A stretch of DNA of 64,000 nt from Brevibacterium sp. 239c (lineage in GTDB: Bacteria > Actinomycetota > Actinomycetes > Actinomycetales > Brevibacteriaceae), in contig NZ_FXZH01000001.1 in assembly GCF_900169365.1 (NCBI RefSeq), positions 186,001 through 250,000 of the forward strand, given 5' to 3'. The notes below the pieces were generated by a model. The model was not told where the DNA came from. It worked only from the letters and a program-made list of their open reading frames with translations, and did not search any database. The translations under genes and the position numbers were made by a program. Below are positions 41,910-53,814 of this stretch, in pieces. Numbering within the stretch: the stretch's first letter is position 1; every line of letters starts with the position of its first letter.

Positions 41910-43580
41910 TCAGCGCTTCATGGCCCGGCCCAGCGTGTCCAGACCGACGGAGCCCAGATTGAGGGCCTTGGTGTGGAAGGCCTTGAGGTCGAAGTCTGTT
42001 CCGGCTTCGGCTTTGGCCTCATCGCGGAACTGCTCCCACAGCCGTTGTCCGATCTTGTAGCTCGGGGCCTGTCCGGGCCAGCCGAGGTATCGGTCGAGTT
42101 CGAAGGAGAGGAAGGACCGGTCCATAGCGACATTGTCGGTGAGGAACTGCCAGGCTTTCTCTCGGTTCCAGATTCCGCCACCGAGGCTCTCGGGAGCCTC
42201 GAGTCCCAGGTGGAAGCCGATGTCGAGGACCACGCGTGCTGCGCGCAGACGCTGGGAGTCAAGCATCCCCAGGTAGTCGCCGGGATCTTTCATGAAGCCG
42301 AGGTCGGCCATGAGCTTCTCGGCGTAGAGGGCCCAGCCCTCACCGTGTCCGGAGACCCAGCACATGAGGCGGCGCCAGCGGTTGAGGGTGTCGGAGACAT
42401 ATGTGGCCTGGCCGACCTGCAGGTGATGGCCGGGCACCCCTTCGTGATAGACGGTCGTCTTCTCCTGCCAGGTCGCGAACTCGGTGACGCCTTCGGGCAC
42501 CGACCACCACATGCGACCAGGGCGGGAGAAGTCGTCGGTGGGTCCGGTGTAGTAGATGCCTCCGGTCGCCGACGGTGCGATCTTGCACTCGATCGTGCGC
42601 ACCGGCTCCGGAATGTCGAAGTGGGACTTCCCCAGCTCGGTGATCGCCTCATCGGCGACCTTCTGCATCCACTTACGCAGCCCTTCGGCGCCGTGAAGAG
42701 TCCGTTCGGGATCATTATTCAGTGTTTCCATGACCTCGAACAGATCGGCACCGGGCTGAATCTTCTCGGCGACCTCACGCTGCTCGGCATCGATGCGAGC
42801 AAGCTCCTCGAGCCCCCACGCATACGTTTCATCGAAGTCGACCTCCGCGCCCAGGAAGTCACGCGAATACAAGGCGTAGGCTTCACGCCCGCACGCCTCG
42901 TCCTCCGGCGCGGCCGGAAGAAGTTCGGCAGCCAGGAAATCGGCGAGGTGGGCAAACGACTCACGAGCCGCCTCGGCGTGGGTGCTCAGCTGTTGAGTCA
43001 ACGACGAGGGTACGTCGGTGGCTGCGGAGATGAGCTGGTCGAAATTGCTGCCGGGTTCGGCCAGCGTGCGGGCCTGTTCGATGACCTTCTCGATCTGGAT
43101 CCGGGCGGAGATCTGACCACGGCTCTTGGCCAGGGACAGAGATTCCTGGTAACCGGCGACGGACGTGGGTACGGCGCCCATCGTCGTATCCACCGTCTCC
43201 CAGTCCTGGGTGGTCTCGGTGGGCATGAGGTCGAAGGCGTCGCGGATGGCCTGCAGGGGGGACTCGATGACGTTGAGGCTCGAATGGTTGAACCCGGCCT
43301 CGAAGTAGTCGCGATCAACGGTCAGCCGCTCGCGCATCGCATCGATGGTGACGAGGTCGACGTCGTCGAGATCGGCCGTCTTCTCAACCTCGGCGAGCTT
43401 CGCCAGCGTCTCGACGGTGAGATCGTTGGAGGCGGCTAGGCCGGCGGGGGAGAAGTCATCGAATCCCTTCGCTCCCTCCAGCCCGAGGTAGAGGGCGAGG
43501 GAGGGGGAGAGTGCAAGTGATCTGTCGACATATTCTTCGGCAACGGCATCGACGGCCGAAGGGGTTCTCTTCTGGGTCAT
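41910..43580 (-). CDS. DUF885 family protein, metallopeptidase-like
   Basis: The 556-residue protein matches DUF885: a long helical N-terminal part, TGGIYYTGP with DDFSRPG, and the zinc-type motif YHEGVPGHHLQVGQA followed by SGHGEGWALYAEKL, with the catalytic Glu of HE..GHH and a downstream Glu ligand. It has no signal peptide, so it is probably cytosolic, unlike many lipoprotein members. ATG at 43580 has a weak GGTGAAGA site. It lies 21 bp upstream of the GntR gene on the same strand. Substrate unknown; peptidase or carboxypeptidase-like activity is expected from the motif. Confidence 0.85.
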   Translation of the reverse strand: MTQKRTPSAVDAVAEEYVDRSLALSPSLALYLGLEGAKGFDDFSPAGLAASNDLTVETLAKLAEVEKTADLDDVDLVTIDAMRERLTVDRDYFEAGFNHSSLNVIESPLQAIRDAFDLMPTETTQDWETVDTTMGAVPTSVAGYQESLSLAKSRGQISARIQIEKVIEQARTLAEPGSNFDQLISAATDVPSSLTQQLSTHAEAARESFAHLADFLAAELLPAAPEDEACGREAYALYSRDFLGAEVDFDETYAWGLEELARIDAEQREVAEKIQPGADLFEVMETLNNDPERTLHGAEGLRKWMQKVADEAITELGKSHFDIPEPVRTIECKIAPSATGGIYYTGPTDDFSRPGRMWWSVPEGVTEFATWQEKTTVYHEGVPGHHLQVGQATYVSDTLNRWRRLMCWVSGHGEGWALYAEKLMADLGFMKDPGDYLGMLDSQRLRAARVVLDIGFHLGLEAPESLGGGIWNREKAWQFLTDNVAMDRSFLSFELDRYLGWPGQAPSYKIGQRLWEQFRDEAKAEAGTDFDLKAFHTKALNLGSVGLDTLGRAMKR

Positions 43581-43867
43581 GGTCTTCACCCTATATGACT
43601 GAGAACACACCGGCTTGTGTCGATCTGCCCCCGGAAGCCGGCGGCGGGAGCCCACATTCCTCCCGTCGGCTCTCGGGTGACTAGAGCAAGATCACCCCGG
43701 GCTGGGTCCCGTGCAGCAGGATCCACCGGATAGCATAGATAGGTTCCCAGCTCGACTGCAGCGGATCAGCCGATCACAGCCGATCGGCCAACTCAGCGGA
43801 TTGCCCATGGTGGCAGGCGGCCAGGGGACGCAGCGCATCATTCAACAGGAAGAGAGACTGATCTTCA

Positions 43868-45064
43868 GTGGCACGGGCACAGCTATGGACCAAGGACTTC
43901 GTCGTCGGCATCGGCCTCAACCTGTCGATGTCGATGGTGTTCTACCTCCTCATGACGTCCATGGCAGGCTACGCCGTCGCCAGATTCTCGGCAGGGGAAG
44001 CCGCAGCCGGATTCGCGTCCTCCTCCTTCGTCGTCGGTGCGGTCGTGGCGCGTGTGCTGACCGGAAAATATCTGGATTTCATCGGCCGCCGGAAACTGCT
44101 CATCATCACGATGGCGATCTCCATCCTGGCTTCCGTGGCCTACATCTTCGCCGACACACTTGTCTGGCTCCTTGCCATTCGCATCATCCACGGCATCGCC
44201 TTCGGGGCCGGAAACACGGCCATCATGACCGCGATCCAAAGCGTCATCCCGTCCTCTCGCCGAGGTGAAGGCACCGGTTACTTCGGCACCGCCACTACGC
44301 TGTCCACCGCTTTAGGGCCGTATCTGGGCGTCGTTCTCCCGCGCGCCTACGACTTCCCGATGCTCTTCGCCGCCTCGGCGTTCATGTCGCTCGTCGCTTT
44401 CATCCTCTGCTTCATCATCAAACTGCCGAAGCAGGAACTCAGCGACTACCAGCGGCGCAGCAAATGGCACCTCAAGCTGTCGACACTCGTCGATCCGGCG
44501 GGTCTGCGGATCGGGTCGATCATGCTTGTCGTCGGCACTGCATATGCCGCGGCGCTCGTGTTCCTCGCCGGCTATGCCGAGGACAATGGGGTCGCCAGTG
44601 CCGCTTCTCTGTTCTTCGTCGCCTTTGCCGCAGCATCACTGGTGGCACGCCTGTTCGTCGGTCGCCTGCAGGACGTGCTGGGCGATAACTTCGTCATCTA
44701 CCCGGTCTTCATATTCAACCTCATCGGCAATATTCTGCTGGCGATGTGGCCGACCATGACGGGGATCATCCTCGCCGGTGTCTTCGTCGGTCTGGGCTTC
44801 GGTTCGCTCATGCCGTGCATGCAGGCGATCGCCGTGAAATCGGTGCCGATGTCGCGAGTCGCCGTCGCCACCTCGTCGTTCTTCCTGCTGCTTGACGCAG
44901 GATCAGGCATCGGTCCGATCATCCTCGGCGCCATCATGCCTTTGACCGGCGGCAACGGCATGTTCATACTCTGCGCAGGACTCGTCGTCCTCGGTATGAT
45001 CGTCTACACATTCGTCCATGGTCGGCACCGAGGCGGCCGCCCGGGCCGCGAATATCTGCACTGA
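43868..45064 (+). CDS. MFS transporter
   Basis: The 398-residue carrier has 12 spans, with GKYLDFIGRRKLLI in the motif A position and RIIHGIAFGAGNTAIMTAIQSVIP at span 4 (motif A and motif B regions). It looks like a drug or sugar-efflux (DHA1-like) member. GTG at 43868 is the only good in-frame start; GAAGAGAGAC lies upstream. It is divergent from the DUF885 gene. Substrate unknown. Confidence 0.86.
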   Translation: MARAQLWTKDFVVGIGLNLSMSMVFYLLMTSMAGYAVARFSAGEAAAGFASSSFVVGAVVARVLTGKYLDFIGRRKLLIITMAISILASVAYIFADTLVWLLAIRIIHGIAFGAGNTAIMTAIQSVIPSSRRGEGTGYFGTATTLSTALGPYLGVVLPRAYDFPMLFAASAFMSLVAFILCFIIKLPKQELSDYQRRSKWHLKLSTLVDPAGLRIGSIMLVVGTAYAAALVFLAGYAEDNGVASAASLFFVAFAAASLVARLFVGRLQDVLGDNFVIYPVFIFNLIGNILLAMWPTMTGIILAGVFVGLGFGSLMPCMQAIAVKSVPMSRVAVATSSFFLLLDAGSGIGPIILGAIMPLTGGNGMFILCAGLVVLGMIVYTFVHGRHRGGRPGREYLH

Positions 45065-45180
45065 GAGTTGTACCCAGGCGGAGGGTGGGGGGCGCTCCCA
45101 GGTGGACGGAGGTTTCTCCGCGCGTGCGATCGCGATAGCCTGAATCAACCGCTGACACCCCCGGATCGCAAGGACTGGCC

Positions 45181-45978
45181 ATGAAATTCGCACTCGCGCA
45201 GATCAACTCCACCACCACAGTTGCGGACAATCTCGACAAGGTCCGGGACTACACGCACAGGGCCGCCGAAGCGGGAGCGAACTTCGTCGTCTTCCCCGAG
45301 GCCACAATGTCTGCGTTCGGCCCCGGTCTGCGCGATGTCGCCGAAGCCAATACGCAGTCCTGGCGAACCGCTATGGCCCAGTTGGCAGCCGAGGCCGACA
45401 TCACCGTCATCGTGGGTGAATTCGCCACCTCCGGTGAGAAGGTGATCAACCTGCTTGCCGTCTACCCGCCGCAGGGTGAGCGCCGCGATTATGCCAAGAT
45501 CCATCTCTACGATGCCTTCGGGTTCAAGGAATCAGACACTGTCGTCCCCGGTGAGGACCCCGTAGTCATTGACCTCGACGGTGAGAGCGTCGGGCTGACC
45601 CTGTGCTACGACATTCGTTTTCCGAAACTGTTCGCCGAGATCAGTCGCCGCGGTGCCAAGCTCGCCATCGTCTCCGCATCCTGGGGTTCAGGGAAGGGCA
45701 AGGTCGAGCAGTGGCAGATCCTGGCCCGGGCAAGGGCGCTGGACAGCAATATGTTCGTCGCAGCCATCGGTCAGGCCGATCCAGAGGTCAGCGGTGTCGA
45801 GGTGCCCAAGAAGGGGCCCACAGGTGTCGGCCACAGCCTCGTCTCCGATCCCTTCGGCCACGTTATCTCCTCCCTTGAGGGTGAAGAGGCCCTCGAAGTC
45901 GTCGAGGTGGACCTTGCCGCAGCCGATAAGGCCGCCGAGGCGATCCCCGTGCTGGCGAATGCGAAGCTCGGGTACTGA
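45181..45978 (+). CDS. Carbon-nitrogen hydrolase (nitrilase superfamily)
   Basis: The 265-residue cytosolic enzyme has the complete Glu-Lys-Cys triad: Glu40 in VVFPEATMSAFG, Lys106 in YAKIHLYD, Cys142 in TLCYDIRFP. The DAFGFKESDTVVPG and CYDIRFP blocks are typical of omega-amidase/Nit2 and similar amidases that hydrolyse alpha-keto acid amides. ATG at 45181 follows AAGGACTGG. It is single, downstream of the MFS gene after 116 bp. The exact amide is not clear; a Nit1/Nit2-like repair role (dGSH or ketoacid amides) is possible. Confidence 0.88.
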   Translation: MKFALAQINSTTTVADNLDKVRDYTHRAAEAGANFVVFPEATMSAFGPGLRDVAEANTQSWRTAMAQLAAEADITVIVGEFATSGEKVINLLAVYPPQGERRDYAKIHLYDAFGFKESDTVVPGEDPVVIDLDGESVGLTLCYDIRFPKLFAEISRRGAKLAIVSASWGSGKGKVEQWQILARARALDSNMFVAAIGQADPEVSGVEVPKKGPTGVGHSLVSDPFGHVISSLEGEEALEVVEVDLAAADKAAEAIPVLANAKLGY

Positions 45979-46006
45979 AGCTGGGAATGTGCCTTAAAAC
46001 ACAATA

Positions 46007-46031
46007 GGTGCACTTGAGGCAAAAATGCACC
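46007..46031. promoter_or_regulatory. Inverted repeat GGTGCA...TGCACC before the TetR gene
   Basis: GGTGCA and TGCACC form 6-bp arms over 25 bp, with two further TGCA half-sites nearby (46010, 46035). This is the only dyad seen between the amidase gene and the TetR gene at 46050, so it is the likely autoregulatory site. Confidence 0.5.
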
Positions 46032-46049
46032 GAGTGCAATAATGATTCT

Positions 46050-48730
<2,681 letters not shown>

Positions 48731-48773
48731 ACTGACACGATGCCGCTGACGATGTGCTGACGTGCGGGTGGCA

Positions 48774-48825
48774 TCGAGGGGACCACTTAGCGTCGAGGGG
48801 ACCCCTTAGCGTCGAGGGGGCCAGC
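48774..48825 (+). repeat. 19-bp tandem repeat after the exporter gene
   Basis: Units of TCGAGGGGACCMCTTAGCG begin at 48774, 48793 and 48812 (third unit partial). The first unit's GGACCACTTA (48780-48789) is also the exact complement of TAAGTGGTCC at 48847-48856, giving a long-range inverted repeat. It lies in the 241-bp gap between the DHA2 stop and the acyl-CoA carboxylase epsilon gene, which converge. Confidence 0.75.
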
Positions 48826-48886
48826 TGTAATCAGACCCCTGGACGGTAAGTGGTCCTTTCGGTGACTGGACACGCGTGCCGACGCA

Positions 48887-48923
48887 CTTCGGGCGCCGAC
48901 AGTACATCTGTCGACGCCCGAAG
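48887..48923. terminator. Bidirectional hairpin between convergent genes
   Basis: CTTCGGGCG pairs with CGCCCGAAG, and inside it CGACAG pairs with CTGTCG around a TACAT loop; only one C-A mismatch interrupts the 16-position stem. It separates the convergent DHA2 exporter and accE transcripts and can serve as a terminator for both. There is no T-run. Confidence 0.65.
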
Positions 48924-48971
48924 CGTATGCGGCTGCTCAGCCCTACTCGGCCCTACTGGGCAGGCGAGATC

Positions 48972-49246
48972 TCAGCGTCCCAGCGTCTGCGTCCAGGCCT
49001 GAGGGAGTCGTCTGCGCACATTGCGGCGGGGTGCGCTGAACCCGGCTCGGCCGTGTTTCGTCGTCTCCATCAGGTCCAGAGCCGCCGCCTGGTTGGCAGC
49101 GTAGGCAAGGGCCACCTGGCGGATCGCAACGACGGCCGCCACCGCTGCAGCACTGGCCATGTCGTCGCTGACGGGCTCACCGTCGTGTGCTCGCACCTGT
49201 GTCCGGTCCTCGACCGAGGTGGCTGTGGCCTCTTGTGCATCCTGGC

Positions 49247-49250
<4 letters not shown>
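48972..49250 (-). CDS. accE: Acyl-CoA carboxylase epsilon subunit
   Basis: The 92-residue small protein matches the actinobacterial acyl-CoA carboxylase epsilon subunit, which helps assemble the alpha-beta complex and is found only in this phylum. The N-terminal half is acidic and probably disordered; the helical middle reads [21 protein letters not shown], and the C-terminal part has RRRLPQAW, close to the motif by which other AccE proteins bind the complex. Its ATG overlaps the stop of the beta-subunit gene by 4 bp. Confidence 0.85.
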
Positions 49251-50827
<1,577 letters not shown>

Positions 50828-50882
50828 GCCTCCACAATAACGACGCACGGTGCGATCATTGTGTACTCTCGCCAAAAGAATC

Positions 50883-50895
50883 TAAAGTGGACTGG
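50883..50895 (+). promoter_or_regulatory. Leaderless -10 for birA
   Basis: TAAAGT at 50883-50888 is a -10-like hexamer, and 6 nt later lies the GTG of birA at 50895, the spacing of leaderless actinobacterial genes. The facing accD promoter has TATTGT at a comparable distance on the other strand. Confidence 0.4.
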
Positions 50896-51842
50896 TGAAC
50901 AGCCAACACATTCCCCTCCTCGTCGATGTCGATTCCCTCCGCAGTAAGGCTGCGGACCGCGGCTTCGAGCTACCTACTGTCATCTGGGACGACGTGTGCT
51001 CGTCGACGAACGACGAGCTGGCTGGGCTGGTGCGGGGGCAGTCCACCCTCACCGACTTTCCCACCGATCGCACCCGCCAGATTGCCACGGCTGATGGTGT
51101 CGACCTCGCGAAGGTGCCTGGCCAGTTCTCCGTGTACGGCACCGATCATCAGAACGCCGGCCACGGTCGACTGGGGCGGACGTGGACGGTCCCGCCGCGT
51201 CGTTCACTGACGTTTTCGATCCTCCTGGAGCCGGGTGCCGTCTTCGATTCGTGGGGGTGGATTCCCCTGCTCGCCGGTGAAACAGTGCGAGCCGCCATCG
51301 CCGAGGCGGGTGTGCCTGCCGTACTCAAGTGGCCCAACGATGTGCTGACGACGGATGGGAAGAAGCTGTGCGGGATCCTCGCCCGGGTCGAACCCTTGCC
51401 CACAGGCCCGCGGATCGTTCTGGGGATGGGAATCAACACTCGTCTGCTGCGTGAGGATCTGCCTCGTGAGAGTGCCAGCTCAATTGCGATTGAGACGGAT
51501 ACGGACGGTTCAGAAGTTGCTCATGAAGACTTGTTAATCTCGATTCTGAGCACACTGATTCCTGCCTACAGAGAGCTTGTCGAGTATGACGATGACGATT
51601 TCAGCCGCAGCTCAGTCGGCTGTGAGGTGCGTGCGAACATGGTGACTCTGGGGACACAGGTCAGGGTCGAACGCCCCGACGGCAGCAACCTCTTCGGCCG
51701 TGCCACAGGGCTCGACGCCAGCGGCGACCTCATCATCGACAATGACATCTGCGTCAGCGCGGGCGACGTCCACCACCTGCGTCCGGCCGAGGACGGGGCA
51801 GGGTCAGGATCTGCAGGAATGGAAGCTGGGGGCCGCAGATGA
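50895..51842 (+). CDS. birA: Biotin--[acetyl-CoA-carboxylase] ligase
   Basis: The 315-residue biotin protein ligase lacks the N-terminal DNA-binding domain of E. coli BirA, as is usual in actinobacteria. Motifs seen are SSTNDELAGL near the start, the biotinyl-AMP loop NAGHGRLGRTW, the KWPNDVLTTDGKKLCGIL block, and GMGINT. The C-terminal domain ends with the short SH3-like part (GRATGLDASGDLIID). It attaches biotin to the alpha (BCCP) subunit of the carboxylases whose beta and epsilon subunits are divergent. Its stop overlaps the ATG of the adenylate cyclase. Confidence 0.9.
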   Translation: MNSQHIPLLVDVDSLRSKAADRGFELPTVIWDDVCSSTNDELAGLVRGQSTLTDFPTDRTRQIATADGVDLAKVPGQFSVYGTDHQNAGHGRLGRTWTVPPRRSLTFSILLEPGAVFDSWGWIPLLAGETVRAAIAEAGVPAVLKWPNDVLTTDGKKLCGILARVEPLPTGPRIVLGMGINTRLLREDLPRESASSIAIETDTDGSEVAHEDLLISILSTLIPAYRELVEYDDDDFSRSSVGCEVRANMVTLGTQVRVERPDGSNLFGRATGLDASGDLIIDNDICVSAGDVHHLRPAEDGAGSGSAGMEAGGRR

Positions 51843-53461
51843 CGGGCGTCTCGGACTTCACCGCAGAATTCAACACTATCCCCGAGCGCGATTCCGATGG
51901 CACCGACGACATTTCGTCGAACGGCATGGATTCTGACGACGCAGCTTCAGGTGGGACAGGCTCGGCAGGGACTAGCGCAGCTGGGACAAATTCAACTGGG
52001 ACAAACACAGCCGAGGCAGCTGCCGACGAATCCACTGAGGTGGAGGACAGCGCGGACCCAGAGGATTCATACCATGGCCTGAACTCGATTCCGGTGATCA
52101 CGGAGGAACAGATCGACTCGTCACCTGACTCGGCTGGCTCACCTGGCTCGGCCGCCGCCCATGCCTCACCTGCCGCCTCGGCGCCTCCCTCGGTTCCCGG
52201 CATCGAACACGGTGACGAAGACCTGCTTGACACCTCGGTGATGTCGACGATTCCGCGGGCAGAGGACGGGGCATCGGATGACGAAGAGTCCTCGGGCAGC
52301 GAACCGGTCGATGAACATGGTGGGGACTTCTTCGAAGGACTGCACGAAGATCCGCGCACCGCTGCCCTGCAGATCGTCGACGAGGCAGACGAAGACGAGG
52401 ACGACACCGTCTACGAGACCCGCAGTGCAGCCGAACGGCTCGAGGAGATCCTCCTCGACGGCAAGCGTGTGCTCGACCGGCGTGAAGCGGCGAAACTCGG
52501 CGGCATCTCCACGGTCTCCGCGCGCAAGATGTGGCGAGCATTGGGAATGTCGCAGACGGACGGTTCGGAGAAGGCCTACACCGTCAGCGATGCCCATGCG
52601 CTGCGCATGTGGGCCAAGCCCGTGGCCGACGGGCTCATCGATCAGGGCACAGCGCTGTCTTTGGCCCGCGCGATCGGCCAGACCACGGATCGTCTCGTCG
52701 TGTGGCAGATGGAGACCCTCGTCGACTTCCTCACCGAGGAGAAGGGCCTGACCGATCCCGAAGCCAGACGCGATGCGCTGCAGGTCGTCGAGGACATGGT
52801 CGACCCGCTGCAGAAGATGCTGACGTATTCTTGGCGGCGCAACCTCGCCGAGGTGATGGGCCGGCTCAACGTCAACGTCTCCGACGGCCTGGCCATGGAC
52901 AACCGGCAGGGCTGGTACGACTCGTCGATGCCGTTGGCTCGCGCAGTCGGCTTCATCGACCTCGTCTCCTATACGCGTCTATCGCAGAAGATGGAACCGC
53001 GACAGCTGGCGAACCTCGTGCAGGAATTTCAGGGCATGGCCTACAACATTGTGGCCACCGGCGGCGGTCGAGTCATCAAGACCGTCGGCGATGAGGTGTT
53101 CTTCGCCGCCGAGACGCCGATGAGCGGAGCGGAGATCGCGATGACGCTGATGGAGCGGGTGACAGCGGCCGAAGACCTGCCGCAGGCTCGCGTCGGCTTC
53201 GTCTGGGGCAGAGTCCTGTCCCGGCTGGGGGACATCTTCGGTTCGAGCGTGAATCTGGCCGCTCGGCTGACCGCCGTGGCTGACCCTGGAACGATCTTCA
53301 CCGACGAGGACACAGCTCGGGTGCTGTCTGCATCCGATGCCTACGTGTTCGAGCGACGCGAGTCTCTGTCACTCCAAGGCTTGGGGGAGACCGGCATCGG
53401 TGAAATGAAGCGAGGAACGGCTGCCCGCATGCAACTGGACCTCGACGACGACGAGAGCTGA
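51839..53461 (+). CDS. Class III adenylate cyclase with regulatory domain (Rv1264-like)
   Basis: The 540-residue cytosolic protein makes cAMP. The first 190 residues are an acidic, Ser/Gly/Thr-rich disordered region. Residues about 195-345 match the adenylate cyclase regulatory domain known from the pH-sensing mycobacterial Rv1264. The catalytic domain (about 365-510) has the metal Asp374 and Asp418, the adenine-specifying Lys414 and Asp465, and the transition-state residues Asn472 and Arg476, i.e. the full active set for ATP. ATG at 51839 overlaps the birA stop by 4 bp, so the two are coupled. Confidence 0.9.
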   Translation: MTGVSDFTAEFNTIPERDSDGTDDISSNGMDSDDAASGGTGSAGTSAAGTNSTGTNTAEAAADESTEVEDSADPEDSYHGLNSIPVITEEQIDSSPDSAGSPGSAAAHASPAASAPPSVPGIEHGDEDLLDTSVMSTIPRAEDGASDDEESSGSEPVDEHGGDFFEGLHEDPRTAALQIVDEADEDEDDTVYETRSAAERLEEILLDGKRVLDRREAAKLGGISTVSARKMWRALGMSQTDGSEKAYTVSDAHALRMWAKPVADGLIDQGTALSLARAIGQTTDRLVVWQMETLVDFLTEEKGLTDPEARRDALQVVEDMVDPLQKMLTYSWRRNLAEVMGRLNVNVSDGLAMDNRQGWYDSSMPLARAVGFIDLVSYTRLSQKMEPRQLANLVQEFQGMAYNIVATGGGRVIKTVGDEVFFAAETPMSGAEIAMTLMERVTAAEDLPQARVGFVWGRVLSRLGDIFGSSVNLAARLTAVADPGTIFTDEDTARVLSASDAYVFERRESLSLQGLGETGIGEMKRGTAARMQLDLDDDES

Positions 53462-53814
53462 GTCAGCCCCCAGCGAGCATTACGCGCCGGTGGGCGCATC
53501 TCCTATCCGTATGTGTGCCTCAGGCCGGTGCTTCGGCTCGCACCACGCAGCGCTGCGTCTACGCGGCACCACTGGTTGCCTTTTGGCACGGTTAGCTGTA
53601 AGTCTTACAGGTGCAGTGGTTGTTTTTGCCCGTACGGGTATCACGTGTGAAGTGGCATGTGATTACGGTCACTGTTGGCGGCAGGGTGGCTTTCCCCTGC
53701 AACTTCCTACCCAATTCTGCAGCGCGGTGCTCAGAGCTGGTCTGAGGACAGGTCAGAGCCCACGCTTCAGAACTGGATTCAGCTCAGGTCCTCTGGCAGG
53801 TTACAGCTCAAGCC
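53462..53814. other. Intergenic region between cyclase and topoisomerase genes
   Basis: This 353-bp gap separates convergent genes. It contains a perfect palindrome CTGTAAG-T-CTTACAG (53596-53610), CCCGTACGGG near 53635-53645, and CAGAGCC/TCAGAAC-like short repeats near 53740-53820. No gene was recognised. Confidence 0.5.
53596..53610. promoter_or_regulatory. 15-bp palindrome CTGTAAG-T-CTTACAG
   Basis: Perfect 7-bp arms with one central base, between the convergent cyclase and parC genes. Its function is unknown: it may be an operator-like site or part of a terminator hairpin. Confidence 0.45.

Noticed and set aside
41904..43439. Long open frame on the plus strand (511 codons) opposite the DUF885 gene
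   Set aside because: It is the antisense shadow of a gene with clear family motifs in the GC-rich frame and shows no recognisable domain.
48774..48825. Possible CRISPR-like repeat array
   Set aside because: The units are contiguous 19-bp tandem repeats without spacers and only three copies; no cas gene is near.
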